Of a stretch of DNA of 64,000 bases, positions 1 through 8,940 are shown piece after piece (positions within the stretch are counted from its first letter, which is position 1; every line of letters starts with the position of its first letter). The notes beneath the pieces were generated by a model that was given only the letters and a program-made list of their open reading frames with translations, searched no databases and was not told the origin of the DNA. The stretch covers positions 5,518,001 through 5,582,000 of the forward strand of contig NZ_BBWW01000001.1 of the NCBI RefSeq assembly GCF_001485215.1, written 5' to 3'. The position numbers were made by a program, and so were the translations under genes. The stretch is from Leptolyngbya sp. NIES-2104. GTDB taxonomy: Bacteria > Cyanobacteriota > Cyanobacteriia > Leptolyngbyales > Leptolyngbyaceae.

Positions 1-656
1 TGTTTAATGGAAATTTGTTTGAAATGGCGATGAATATCTTGAATCGAGGATTGAATTGACTCTAAATACGATCGTGATTCGTTTTCAAGCACCGTTGATA
101 AAAGGACTTCTGTATAGATTTGAATTAATGCGATCGGGCTTTTAACCTGATGTTCGATGTGTTGATTTCTTTGCTCGATTTGCTGTTGTGCCTGACGTTG
201 AATGGAAAGCTCTCGAACGGTTGAAAGATGATGACTTAGAAGATTCGCAACGTTTTCAATAAAGTGTTTCTGTTGAGAAGTTAGAAGCTTGGTTGTACCC
301 AGTAGTAAATATTCGGGCTTACTCTGGCTGATCGGGCAGGCATAGAATCGCCGCCGTGACCCTGTAAACACTTTTTTCAAGCGCCCAACAGAATTTTTGA
401 TCCACCAAGATTCTGAAGCGAGAAAGGACTGGTCATCTGGCTCTAAAAGCGACCAAAATTCTCGACCATAGACAACCGACTGACGTTTCGACTGTTCTGG
501 CGATTGATAAACCAGTCGAATTCCGACACCCGGCAAGACCGACAGGATTTGCTCAATTTGAAGCCGACAGAACAATTGCAGCGGAGAATCAGGCTCAACT
601 GTATCAGGAGCAATTGAAGTAGGACGCAGAACAACAGAGGGAACAACGGCTCGCAT
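1..656 (-). CDS. Sensor histidine kinase, 5' part (truncated by window edge)
   Basis: This reading frame begins at an ATG at 654-656 and stays open to the window edge, giving about 218 residues. The first ~150 residues look like a GAF-type sensory region (VGIRLVYQSPEQ, then REFWSLLEPDD, then RRFYACPISQSKPEYLLLGT). A helical linker rich in Gln follows (RQAQQQIEQRNQ), and then IEHQVKSPIALIQIYTEVLL, which resembles the H-box of a HisKA dimerisation domain with His as the phospho-acceptor. The ATPase domain would lie outside the window. The protein is probably cytoplasmic because no membrane segment is visible. Its promoter region carries a perfect palindrome (707-723). The kinase call is moderately sure; the signal sensed is unknown. 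Confidence 0.6.
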   Translation of the reverse strand, partial: MRAVVPSVVLRPTSIAPDTVEPDSPLQLFCRLQIEQILSVLPGVGIRLVYQSPEQSKRQSVVYGREFWSLLEPDDQSFLASESWWIKNSVGRLKKVFTGSRRRFYACPISQSKPEYLLLGTTKLLTSQQKHFIENVANLLSHHLSTVRELSIQRQAQQQIEQRNQHIEHQVKSPIALIQIYTEVLLSTVLENESRSYLESIQSSIQDIHRHFKQISIK

Positions 657-1027
657 AACACCACAAAAGTCCGGAAGATCAGGGAAGCACAAGCAAGCAC
701 ATCACCGTTTAGGTAACCTAAACTAAATGAGTTGCAACTTAAGCACATAGTTAAAAAAACATACTTTCAGATAATCGCATCACCGAAAAATCCTCAAAAT
801 TCCCTGATTTTCACAAAATATCTCAGCAATTTCACTGAGGAAAGCAATATTAATAGCACATATTTTGTAAAGACCCGATTTCGGTATAGGTTTTTCTTGA
901 TTCTCCTGGAAGTAGGGAAACCCGCACTCACTACATAGCAAGCCTCGCCCAATAAAATAGAAGCGCAAAGCGCGATCGTCGCGCACAATGAAGAGCATTC
1001 CACCTTCTAAGAATCTGGACGAGGCTT
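657..1027. other. Divergent intergenic region between kinase and htpG
   Basis: This 371-base, AT-rich gap carries the promoters of the leftward kinase gene and of rightward htpG. It contains the palindrome at 707-723 and a small inverted repeat (CTCAG at 822-826, CTGAG at 835-839). I see no CIRCE element (TTAGCACTC-N9-GAGTGCTAA), so HrcA control of htpG from here is not supported. Short open frames in the gap have no recognisable content. Confidence 0.5.
707..723. promoter_or_regulatory. Perfect palindrome, candidate operator
   Basis: GTTTAGGTAACCTAAAC is an 8-base perfect inverted repeat around a single central A. It sits about 50 bases upstream of the kinase start codon and about 300 bases upstream of htpG. 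The size and symmetry suit a dimeric repressor or activator. The protein that binds it is not known. Confidence 0.4.
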
Positions 1028-3016
1028 ATGACAACGATCTTAGAGCAGGGAAATATCTCAATTCATACTGAGAATATTTTCCCAATTATCAAAAAGTGGC
1101 TGTATTCGGATCACGAGATTTTTCTGCGTGAATTGGTATCGAACGCGATCGATGCCATTCAAAAGCTGAATATGGTATCTCGCTCCGGTGAATTTTCCGG
1201 CGAGGTGGGCGACTTAGAAGTCTTGATTACGATCGACAAAACGAATCAAACGCTGTCGATTTCAGATACCGGAATCGGAATGACTGCCGACGAGGTGAAA
1301 AAATACATCAACCAAGTCGCCTTTTCCAGTGCAGAAGAATTCGTCGAGAAGTACAAAGCTAGCGGCGATCAGCAAATTATTGGACATTTCGGTTTAGGCT
1401 TCTATTCGTCGTTTATGGTGGCGAAACAAGTCGAAATCGATACGCTTTCCTACAAAGAAGGCGCACAAGCGGTTCACTGGTCTTGTGATGGCTCTACAGA
1501 ATTTAGCCTCACAGATTCAGCGCGATCGACACGGGGAACTACGGTTAAGTTAACGCTACAAGATGAAGAATTAGAATATCTTGAGCCACACCGCATTCGT
1601 CAGTTAGTCAAAACCTACTGCGATTTTCTACCGTTCCCGATCAAGCTGGAAGTTCTGGCTGCCGAAGGTCAAGAAATGACCGCTCCAGAACAAATCAATC
1701 GCCAGAAAGCGCCGTGGAAAGAATCCCCAAGCAATCTGACGAAAGAAGATTATCTAGAGTTCTATCGCTATCTCTACCCGTTCCAAGAAGATCCGCTCCT
1801 TTGGGTTCATCTGAATACGGATTACCCGTTTGTGGTGAACGGTATTCTCTACTTCCCGAAGCTTAAACCGGATGTCGATGTCACCAAAGGACAAATCAAA
1901 CTCTTCTGCAATCAAGTGTTTGTCAGCGATAACTGTGAGGAAGTTGTCCCACGCTTTTTGTTACCGCTGCAAGGTGTAATTGATAGCGTCGATATTCCGC
2001 TGAATGTATCTCGAAGCTTTTTGCAGAACGATCGAACCGTTCGACGAATTGCAGACTACATTGCGAAAAAAGTCGGCGATCGCTTAAAAGAACTCTACCG
2101 CGACGATCGAGAATCCTATGTCCGCAGTTGGCAAGACCTAGGAACGTTCGTAAAATTTGGTTCTCTCAACGATGACAAGTTCAAAAAACAAGTTGAGGAC
2201 ATTCTGATTTATCGCACCACTGCCAGCGAACCGCCGAAAGTGGAAGTCCAAACTCAAGAAAGCGATGCGTGGCAAGACGCTGCACAAAGCAATACTGTAG
2301 ACGGTAAAACTTACACCACGCTCAAAGAGTATCTAGAGCGGAACAAAGACCGTCACGAAAATCGAGTGTTCTACTGCACTGATGAAGTCACACAAGCAAC
2401 TTATGTCCAGTTGCACACCAGTCAGGGCTTAGAAGTCCTATTCATGGATTCCTTTATCGATAGTCACTTCGTCAGCTTCTTAGAGCGGGAATATTCACAT
2501 ATCAAATTCTCTCGCGTTGATTCTGAACTCGATGAAACGCTGATTGATAAAGACAAATCTGAGATTGTTGATCCGAACACGAATCAGACTCGTGGTGAAC
2601 AGATCAAATCATTGTTCCAATCTGCGTTAGGCAAGCCGAAATTAACGGTCAGAACCGAAGCATTGAAAGGAGATTCTGCGGCTCCGCCTGCGATGGTTTT
2701 ATTGCCGGAACATCTGCGGCGAATGCAGGAAATGACCGCGTTACTGCAACAAAGCTCGATCGAGTTTCCTGAAGAACACATTCTGTTAGTCAACACCTCA
2801 CACCCGATGATTCAGAACTTGATGAACATTAGTCAAGGTGCGATCGTGACTGGCGATTCGAGTTCTCCCTCGGCTGAACTTGCCAATATGATTTGTCATC
2901 ATGTTTATGATTTGGCATTGATGGCTCAGAAGGGCTTTAATGCAGATGGAATGAAGGCGTTTGTTGAGCGATCGAATCAGGTACTCACGAAATTGACTGA
3001 ACGTGCTTTGAACTAA
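1028..3016 (+). CDS. htpG: Molecular chaperone HtpG (Hsp90)
   Basis: A full-length 662-residue bacterial Hsp90, a cytoplasmic ATP-dependent chaperone that in cyanobacteria helps in heat and oxidative stress and in phycobilisome assembly (family knowledge). The GHKL ATPase motifs are in order: the catalytic-Glu helix and NAIDAI near residues 35-44, DTGIGM at 80-85 and GHFGLGFYSSF near 119-129. Middle and C-terminal dimerisation domains follow. The start is the ATG at 1028, preceded by a GAGG ribosome site. A strong hairpin terminator follows the stop, shared with the convergent peroxiredoxin gene. No truncation is seen. Confidence 0.97.
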   Translation: MTTILEQGNISIHTENIFPIIKKWLYSDHEIFLRELVSNAIDAIQKLNMVSRSGEFSGEVGDLEVLITIDKTNQTLSISDTGIGMTADEVKKYINQVAFSSAEEFVEKYKASGDQQIIGHFGLGFYSSFMVAKQVEIDTLSYKEGAQAVHWSCDGSTEFSLTDSARSTRGTTVKLTLQDEELEYLEPHRIRQLVKTYCDFLPFPIKLEVLAAEGQEMTAPEQINRQKAPWKESPSNLTKEDYLEFYRYLYPFQEDPLLWVHLNTDYPFVVNGILYFPKLKPDVDVTKGQIKLFCNQVFVSDNCEEVVPRFLLPLQGVIDSVDIPLNVSRSFLQNDRTVRRIADYIAKKVGDRLKELYRDDRESYVRSWQDLGTFVKFGSLNDDKFKKQVEDILIYRTTASEPPKVEVQTQESDAWQDAAQSNTVDGKTYTTLKEYLERNKDRHENRVFYCTDEVTQATYVQLHTSQGLEVLFMDSFIDSHFVSFLEREYSHIKFSRVDSELDETLIDKDKSEIVDPNTNQTRGEQIKSLFQSALGKPKLTVRTEALKGDSAAPPAMVLLPEHLRRMQEMTALLQQSSIEFPEEHILLVNTSHPMIQNLMNISQGAIVTGDSSSPSAELANMICHHVYDLALMAQKGFNADGMKAFVERSNQVLTKLTERALN

Positions 3017-3024
3017 CCCAAACA

Positions 3025-3061
3025 AAAACCCTCCTAACTCAAACCAAGCTAGGAGGGTTTT
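3025..3061. terminator. Bidirectional Rho-independent terminator
   Basis: The arms AAAACCCTCCTA (3025-3036) and TAGGAGGGTTTT (3050-3061) form a 12-base-pair stem with a 13-base loop. A-rich and T-rich flanks serve both strands. It ends htpG on the + strand and the peroxiredoxin gene on the - strand. Confidence 0.9.
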
Positions 3062-3076
3062 CAAATTTAAAACCAA

Positions 3077-3676
3077 TTAGACCGCAGCAAAGTATTCTTT
3101 CGACTTCACCGGATCAGGACTCATCGTTTGATCACCCGGCTTCCAACCTGCGGGACAAACTTCATCCGGGTGCGATTGAACATACTGAATCGCTTGCAGC
3201 GTCCGCAACGTTTCATCCACACTCCGACCGAATGACAAGTTATTGATCGTCGAATGTTGGATCACACCATCTTTGTCAATGATGAACAAACCGCGCAGTG
3301 CAATTCCTTGTTCGGGGTCGAGAACATTGTAAGCGGTGCTGATTTCTTTTTTGATGTCAGAAACCAAAGGATAGTTCAGGTCGCCCACGCCACCCGACTT
3401 ACGATCGGTTTGAATCCAAGCCAAGTGTGAAAACGCGCTATCTACTGATACTCCAAGGATTTCAGTGCCGATCGCTTTAAAGTCTTCGTAGCGATCGCTA
3501 AATGCGGTGATTTCGGTCGGACAAACAAAGGTAAAATCGAGCGGATAGAAGAACAGCACGACGTATTTACCGCGATAGTCAGACAGTTTGATGTCTTTGA
3601 ATTCCTGATCGATGACAGCCGTTGCTGCAAAGTCCGGCGCGTTCTGACCGACACGCAAGCATCCTTCTTGGGTCAT
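3077..3676 (-). CDS. 2-Cys peroxiredoxin (AhpC/TSA)
   Basis: A typical 2-Cys peroxiredoxin of 199 residues that reduces H2O2 and alkyl hydroperoxides using thioredoxin. The peroxidatic Cys is C52 in FTFVCPTE. The resolving Cys is C174 in DEVCPAGW, followed by the C-terminal YF region seen in eukaryotic-type, over-oxidation-sensitive enzymes (KEYFAAV). The ATG at 3676 is chosen because AAGGAG lies just upstream; a longer in-frame start at 3718 lacks one. It converges on htpG and shares its terminator. Cyanobacterial and chloroplast 2-Cys Prx proteins have this same layout. Confidence 0.95.
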   Translation of the reverse strand: MTQEGCLRVGQNAPDFAATAVIDQEFKDIKLSDYRGKYVVLFFYPLDFTFVCPTEITAFSDRYEDFKAIGTEILGVSVDSAFSHLAWIQTDRKSGGVGDLNYPLVSDIKKEISTAYNVLDPEQGIALRGLFIIDKDGVIQHSTINNLSFGRSVDETLRTLQAIQYVQSHPDEVCPAGWKPGDQTMSPDPVKSKEYFAAV

Positions 3677-3769
3677 GGGATTTAATTCTCCTTGCAAGAG
3701 TAGCAGTGTTCGTCTCAAGATTACGAAACAGTTACAACTATATCATAGTCATTACGATTTTGACCTACG

Positions 3770-5275
3770 ATGATCCCTGAAGTTGAAACTGCACTTTTAC
3801 GCCTGCATTCCCGTCGCTCAGAGTGGCTGAAAGTCAGTACAGAGGCACGAATCGATTATTTGAAGCGCTGTATGGCGGGCGTGATGGAAGTCGCGGAAGA
3901 ATGGGCGATCGAGGCTTGCAAAGCGAAAGGAACTGAGTCAGCCGGGGAAGAGTGGCTCACGGGAGCAGTGCCGACCTTGATGATGTTAAGAGCGATCGTG
4001 AGAACGTTGGAAGGACGATCGACGAAAATTGAAAACGGAATTGCGCGGGTGTTTCCGGATCATTTGCTCGATCGATTGTTGTGGCTCGGATTTCGGGGCG
4101 AAGTTTGGGTCGATCGAGCTTCAACTGTAAAACACGATCGCTCTGCAATTTCCTTGGTATTAGGTGCGGGAAATGTTGGCTCAACCGCTCCATTAGATGC
4201 ACTTCACAAGTTATTTGCAGAAAATCAAGTCGTTCTACTCAAAATGAATCCCGTGAATGACTACGTGGGGAAATTTTTAGAGCAAGCCTTCGAGCCATTG
4301 ATCACCGATGGTTTTTTGCAAATTGTTTACGGTGGTACAGATGTCGGAAGCTATCTTTGTCAGCATCCTAAAATTGATTCGATTCATGTCACTGGGTCAC
4401 ATCATACGTATTACGCGATCGCAAATTCATGCTCAAAACCCATTACTTCCGAACTCGGCTGTGTCACTCCCGTTCTAATCGTTCCGGGCAATTGGTCTGA
4501 ATCTGATCTGAAATTTCAGGCGCGTCATGTTGCCAGCATGGTTGTGCATAATGCGAGTTTTAACTGCGTGGCAGCGAAAGTGATTGTGACCGCGAAAGGA
4601 TGGAAATTGCGCGATCGCTTTCTCGATTTACTCCGACAAGAATTTGCGAAAATTCCGAATCGAAAAGCGTACTATCCGGGAGCACAAGAGCGATATCAAG
4701 CGTTTCTCGATCGCTATCCCCAAGCCGAAATCTTTGGCACTCGAACTCAAAACATTGTGCCGTGGACGTTCATTCCAGAGATTCAAGATCACTATGCTTT
4801 GCAGACTGAAGCATTTTGTGGTGTGTTGGCGGAAGTCAGTTTAGAGGCAACGAGCGCAGAAGAATTTCTCGATCGAGCCGTTCCCTTCTGCAATGAGAAA
4901 ATCTGGGGGAATCTCTCTTGTGTGATTTTGACGAAAACACCTGTAGAGAAAGCGATCCGAGATTTGAATTATGGCGCGATCGGCGTGAATGTTTGGACAG
5001 GTGTGATTTACGCTTTACCAGACTTAGCTTGGGGTGCGTATCCCGAAAATGAGCACAATGATATTCAATCGGGTCAAGGATTTGTGCACAATGCTTATTT
5101 CCTCGATCGACCCCTGAAATCGGTTCTTTATGCCCCGTTCCGAATTCGTCCAACTCCATTCTGGTTTGCCGATCATCACAATTTGCTCCAGTTTGCGAAA
5201 CGGGCAGCAGAACTGCAAATTTCACCAACTTGGAGCAAATTCGTTCAGGTTATCTTTGCGGCAGTTCGAGGTTAG
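3770..5275 (+). CDS. Aldehyde dehydrogenase-fold protein (acyl-CoA reductase-like)
   Basis: A 501-residue member of the aldehyde dehydrogenase superfamily. It shows the cofactor loop GAGNVGS (132-138), TGS at 208-210, the general-base Glu E228 in SELG and the nucleophile Cys C266 in ASFNC. The N-terminal ~110 residues are less typical. The divergence from ordinary NAD-dependent aldehyde dehydrogenases suggests a subfamily acting on coenzyme A thioesters or unusual aldehydes (inference); the substrate is unknown. It starts 93 bases from the divergent peroxiredoxin gene, and its TAG stop overlaps the stop of the convergent HHL1-like gene by four bases. Confidence 0.8.
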   Translation: MIPEVETALLRLHSRRSEWLKVSTEARIDYLKRCMAGVMEVAEEWAIEACKAKGTESAGEEWLTGAVPTLMMLRAIVRTLEGRSTKIENGIARVFPDHLLDRLLWLGFRGEVWVDRASTVKHDRSAISLVLGAGNVGSTAPLDALHKLFAENQVVLLKMNPVNDYVGKFLEQAFEPLITDGFLQIVYGGTDVGSYLCQHPKIDSIHVTGSHHTYYAIANSCSKPITSELGCVTPVLIVPGNWSESDLKFQARHVASMVVHNASFNCVAAKVIVTAKGWKLRDRFLDLLRQEFAKIPNRKAYYPGAQERYQAFLDRYPQAEIFGTRTQNIVPWTFIPEIQDHYALQTEAFCGVLAEVSLEATSAEEFLDRAVPFCNEKIWGNLSCVILTKTPVEKAIRDLNYGAIGVNVWTGVIYALPDLAWGAYPENEHNDIQSGQGFVHNAYFLDRPLKSVLYAPFRIRPTPFWFADHHNLLQFAKRAAELQISPTWSKFVQVIFAAVRG

Positions 5276-5715
5276 GCAGATTTCGGTTTGAATAATCCGC
5301 CGAGTTTTTCGCCCACAGACGCGATCGCGCTCTGAACCGCATTCTGAACCCCTGGCTGTGGACGAACTGCCAATTGGATTTCTTCGTCTTTGAATTCTTT
5401 CAATCGATAGCCGTATTCCAAAGAATCGCGCTCTTGTCGCAGTCTGGGAAATAAGCGGAATGCGCCTTTCAAGAGTTCTTCTTCGTTGGCAAAAATGGCG
5501 GCGTTGATTTGCGTCGATCGTTTTACTGCGACCGCGCCGATCGGGAACCATTGAAGCTGCTTTTTGCCCTGGACTCGGAGATAAATTTCATATTCCGGGA
5601 GTCCTTTCGATTTGAAATCATCGAACTGCTTAGAAGCTTGAGTCCGCTTCTCGGTTCCCGTCGATTTTTTCTTCTCTTTATGAACTTTCTTACCGAATCC
5701 AGGAGAGGTTGTCAT
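5272..5715 (-). CDS. HHL1-like protein
   Basis: A 147-residue basic protein. Its N-terminus is Lys-rich and disordered (KKVHKEKKKS). It is followed by a compact domain with YEIYLRVQGKKQLQWFPIGAVAVKR and a C-terminal helix. The pattern resembles the HHL1-like family shared by cyanobacteria and plants, whose Arabidopsis member helps photosystem II cope with high light (family knowledge; assignment from memory). No membrane segment is evident here. Its stop codon shares TTAG with the convergent aldehyde dehydrogenase gene. A function in photoprotection is only inferred. Confidence 0.6.
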   Translation of the reverse strand: MTTSPGFGKKVHKEKKKSTGTEKRTQASKQFDDFKSKGLPEYEIYLRVQGKKQLQWFPIGAVAVKRSTQINAAIFANEEELLKGAFRLFPRLRQERDSLEYGYRLKEFKDEEIQLAVRPQPGVQNAVQSAIASVGEKLGGLFKPKSA

Positions 5716-5759
5716 AGTTGCAGTTACAAAATGTCCTATTACAAAAGTTTACATCATTC

Positions 5760-6695
5760 TCAGACTGCACCCAATAAACTCGCCATTAATGCTTTTTGTG
5801 CGTGCATTCGATTTTCCGCCTGATCCCAAACTTTTGATTGTTTGCCTTCGATCACTTCATGCGTGATTTCTTCGCCTCGGTGAGCGGGAAGGCAGTGTAA
5901 AACGATCGCATCTTTTTCCGCATAGCTCATCAGTTCGTCATTCACTTGATACGGCTGAAAAATTGGAATTCGGCTTTCGGCTAAATCTTCCTGTCCCATA
6001 CTTGCCCAGACATCGGTGTAAATCACATTCGTGCCTTTAGTCGCAGCGATCGCATCTTCAGTCAGCACAACCTCAGATTTTCCGTCCGCAATCTTTTGAG
6101 TCAGTTCAACGATCGACGAATCCGGTTTGTAATCCGCAGGAGTCGCAATTCGCACATTCATCCCCACCAAAGCACACCCAATCATGAGAGAATGCGCCAC
6201 ATTATTCCCATCACCAACATAAGTGAGGGTCAAACCAGACAACGTAGAGAATGTTTCTTGAATCGTTTGTAAGTCTGCCAAAATTTGACAGGGATGCTCT
6301 AAATCAGTCAAGGCATTGATGACGGGAATTTCCATCTCGTTTGCAAACGTTTCGAGATCCGACTGTTCAAAGGTGCGAATCGCGAGAATATCGAGATAGC
6401 GATCGAGCACTCGTGCCGTATCTGCGATCGGTTCTCCGCGACTAACTTGAGTGGCATTCAACGGCAGATCTAAAACTTGACCGCCCAAATGATACATTGC
6501 AGTCGAAAAGCTCACACGGGTTCGAGTCGAGGCTTTATAAAACAACAATCCCAACACAGGCGCGTGACCCTTCACGATCGGGCGCGGCTGCAATTTTCCT
6601 ACCTTTAATTGTGCTGCAATCTCTAATAGTTCCAGCACTTCATCTGAATTGAGATCGGACAATTTCAATAAATCTCTTCCCTTGAGTGATCCCAT
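5760..6695 (-). CDS. argF: Ornithine carbamoyltransferase
   Basis: A 311-residue enzyme that condenses carbamoyl phosphate with ornithine to give citrulline in arginine synthesis. The carbamoyl-phosphate motif STRTR lies at 56-60 and the HPCQ motif near 131-136. The ornithine-site motif HCLP has its Cys near 268. The length is normal for anabolic OTCases. It stands alone between unrelated genes; no other arg gene is in the window. Confidence 0.96.
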   Translation of the reverse strand: MGSLKGRDLLKLSDLNSDEVLELLEIAAQLKVGKLQPRPIVKGHAPVLGLLFYKASTRTRVSFSTAMYHLGGQVLDLPLNATQVSRGEPIADTARVLDRYLDILAIRTFEQSDLETFANEMEIPVINALTDLEHPCQILADLQTIQETFSTLSGLTLTYVGDGNNVAHSLMIGCALVGMNVRIATPADYKPDSSIVELTQKIADGKSEVVLTEDAIAATKGTNVIYTDVWASMGQEDLAESRIPIFQPYQVNDELMSYAEKDAIVLHCLPAHRGEEITHEVIEGKQSKVWDQAENRMHAQKALMASLLGAV

Positions 6696-6796
6696 CTGAT
6701 GCCTCTCTTAAAAATTAAAAATCGCTCCCTACTTGAGCGTAAAGGAGCGTTCTGTTACCAAGAGTAGCAAATCTATCCGATCGAGCAAAATCCGAC

Positions 6797-8419
6797 TTAA
6801 GCCGCTTTCAATTGCACCAACAATTTCTGCCATTCTGCTAACATTGCCGGATCGGACGGTTGACCCCGCACCATCAGCACGACCCCTTCTTCAACCTGCC
6901 GCACTCCAAACTGATTCTCATTCACCAATTTTTCTAAAACAGGCAAAGTTCGGAACAATTCAGAGCGACTATCTTTAAACGCTTTACTGTGAGTTTTCAG
7001 ATTCCAAAGATCCGCGATCGCATATTCAATGTTGACGATCTGTTTCTGCTCGTTGTAAATCTCCAGCACCGGAAGCCGAACGATAATGCGGCGCGTCGAA
7101 AGCTGTGGAATCAGATGTGTCGTGGTACTCACACTCACATCTTTTGGAACATTCCGAATCACATTATTAATATGAACGGCTCTTTCCCACTGGCGCGGCA
7201 ACGGAACATACACTAAAGGGCGCACCGAATCTGGGATGATAAACGAAAAAGCTCGATTTGGATTGCCGCTGAACATGAAAATCAAAGACAGCACAATGCA
7301 GATCTTCCACCATCGACGAAACTTTGGCGTAAAGCGATCGGGGTGACGTTCCCACCACAAAATCGCTCCATAAAACAGTCCTGGAACAACGGTTACTGCA
7401 TATCGTAGCCAAATCGTTAAAGCCGTTTGTCCCGCTTGAGAAAAAAGCACAATCAGTGGAAATCCAGCAATGATCCAAGCGGCTCCCGACACCGCAGGCA
7501 CAAACGCCAGTGAAACCCAATGACCCGCGAGATAGTTCATTCGTCGATCGAAGGGCAAAAACAAATATTCCGCGAGTCGAATCGGATGTGTAATCATGCC
7601 CCACAGCACTTGTAGTGTCGTCGGTTCATCCGTGTCTACAAACTGTCTAAATCGCTTTGCCAGATACAACCGAGACACATCTGGCGAAAACTGCGGCTGA
7701 ATCAAATTCGTGACAACGACCACATAACTAAAACTGACCAGACAGAGCGCCACCCCAATCCAAGGATGCCGCCGACTGACGATTAGATAGACTCCGATAC
7801 CAAAGAGAATAATTCCGATTTCTTGTCGAACACCCAGCACCAAAGCCACACCAATCCAGAACCAAACCCATTTCTTTTTTTCTAATGCCAGCAGCGTCCC
7901 AAATGCAAATAACGGAATCTGACAATGCTCATAAAAGTTCGCCACCGTTGAGCCAATGACCGGGATCGCGCTGTAATAACTGCCTGTAATCCAAACTGAT
8001 AACTGGGGCGATAATCGTTGTCGTGCCAGCGCATAGAGCATCAATCCTCCCGCCGTCATCAATCCAACTTGCAACACGAGCAACGTGATCGGATGCGGAA
8101 AAAGCGCGTACAGCGGCAACCATAATAGAAAGTCAATAACGAAATGTTGACCTAGATGGATAAAAGATACGATCGGAGTCGCTCCGTCTTCGAGTGATGC
8201 AACAGAGTTCGCGGAAGTCAGTGAACTTTGGAACCAGCGCCCGTGTAGATTATTCCAAAACAGTTGATTGAATAATCCTTGATCGTAAGAGGTATAGAAA
8301 GAGAAATAGCGATTGAGCGAAATAGCTAATACAAGACAAAAAAAGATCGCCGCTAAAATCAAGGCTCGTCGGAATCCTTTTTGTTCTCGACTCGGTAAAA
8401 TCGCTTTCAACGCTTTCAT
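6797..8419 (-). CDS. DUF2079 multi-pass membrane protein
   Basis: About 540 residues with roughly ten hydrophobic segments. The opening contains FYTSYDQGLFNQLFWN, which is characteristic of DUF2079 membrane proteins; these resemble GT-C glycosyltransferases, and their function is not established. The start chosen is the ATG at 8419, which overlaps the TGA of the upstream 137-residue gene as ATGA and has AGGAG upstream. A longer frame from 8458 would overlap that gene by 43 bases. The soluble C-terminal third may be extracytoplasmic. Confidence 0.8.
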   Translation of the reverse strand: MKALKAILPSREQKGFRRALILAAIFFCLVLAISLNRYFSFYTSYDQGLFNQLFWNNLHGRWFQSSLTSANSVASLEDGATPIVSFIHLGQHFVIDFLLWLPLYALFPHPITLLVLQVGLMTAGGLMLYALARQRLSPQLSVWITGSYYSAIPVIGSTVANFYEHCQIPLFAFGTLLALEKKKWVWFWIGVALVLGVRQEIGIILFGIGVYLIVSRRHPWIGVALCLVSFSYVVVVTNLIQPQFSPDVSRLYLAKRFRQFVDTDEPTTLQVLWGMITHPIRLAEYLFLPFDRRMNYLAGHWVSLAFVPAVSGAAWIIAGFPLIVLFSQAGQTALTIWLRYAVTVVPGLFYGAILWWERHPDRFTPKFRRWWKICIVLSLIFMFSGNPNRAFSFIIPDSVRPLVYVPLPRQWERAVHINNVIRNVPKDVSVSTTTHLIPQLSTRRIIVRLPVLEIYNEQKQIVNIEYAIADLWNLKTHSKAFKDSRSELFRTLPVLEKLVNENQFGVRQVEEGVVLMVRGQPSDPAMLAEWQKLLVQLKAA

Positions 8420-8829
8420 TTCATCTCCTGCCAGTCTTTCGTCAATACTTCGCCCCATTTTGCCGCGAGTCCGACTTGAGTGAATGGAACCTCAATCGTG
8501 CGATCGCTTAATTCAAACGCCAACTCGACCTTTTTCCCCTTACTCGGTGGCGCATTCAAATTAACCGCTTGATCATTCACCAACAAGCGAATATCCTTCA
8601 CCGCTTTCAGCGAAAAAGATTCCGTTTCGGTCACTGCTTTTCGAGTCGCCTTTCCCACGGTTAAGACATCTTCTTTTTGTCCCAGAACCGAGTAAATATC
8701 ATATTTCGCCCGTCCAAACGGGTCTGCCCAGCGTCGATAAGTTTCGAGCGTTTGATATTCATTCCATCCCGCATACGCAAGTCCGATAAACGCCGCCAAC
8801 AAGGGCAACCACAAGAGACCGTGGATCAT
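8416..8829 (-). CDS. Small membrane-anchored conserved protein upstream of DUF2079 gene
   Basis: A 137-residue protein with a single N-terminal membrane segment (LLWLPLLAAFIGLAYAGW) and a soluble beta-rich remainder ending TKDWQEMK. I do not recognise the family. It overlaps the DUF2079 gene by ATGA, so the two are very likely translationally coupled and act together at the membrane (inference). It diverges from the subtilase gene at 8941. Confidence 0.7.
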   Translation of the reverse strand: MIHGLLWLPLLAAFIGLAYAGWNEYQTLETYRRWADPFGRAKYDIYSVLGQKEDVLTVGKATRKAVTETESFSLKAVKDIRLLVNDQAVNLNAPPSKGKKVELAFELSDRTIEVPFTQVGLAAKWGEVLTKDWQEMK

Positions 8830-8940
8830 AATCGCATCTGTTCAAGAAACATTTCCCATCGTATAGCTTCATTGTTCTAAACACACGAGAACAGAGGTAT
8901 CCGCTATCGTGATGCTAGTAGGATTAGACACCCATTCGAT

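Noticed and set aside
443-748. A 101-codon leftward frame at the window start
   Set aside because: The frame starting at 656 carries GAF-like and H-box motifs and stays open to the window edge, so the other frame is its shadow.
657-1027. CIRCE/HrcA operator upstream of htpG
   Set aside because: No TTAGCACTC-N9-GAGTGCTAA or close variant is present here or upstream of dnaK (63400-63557).
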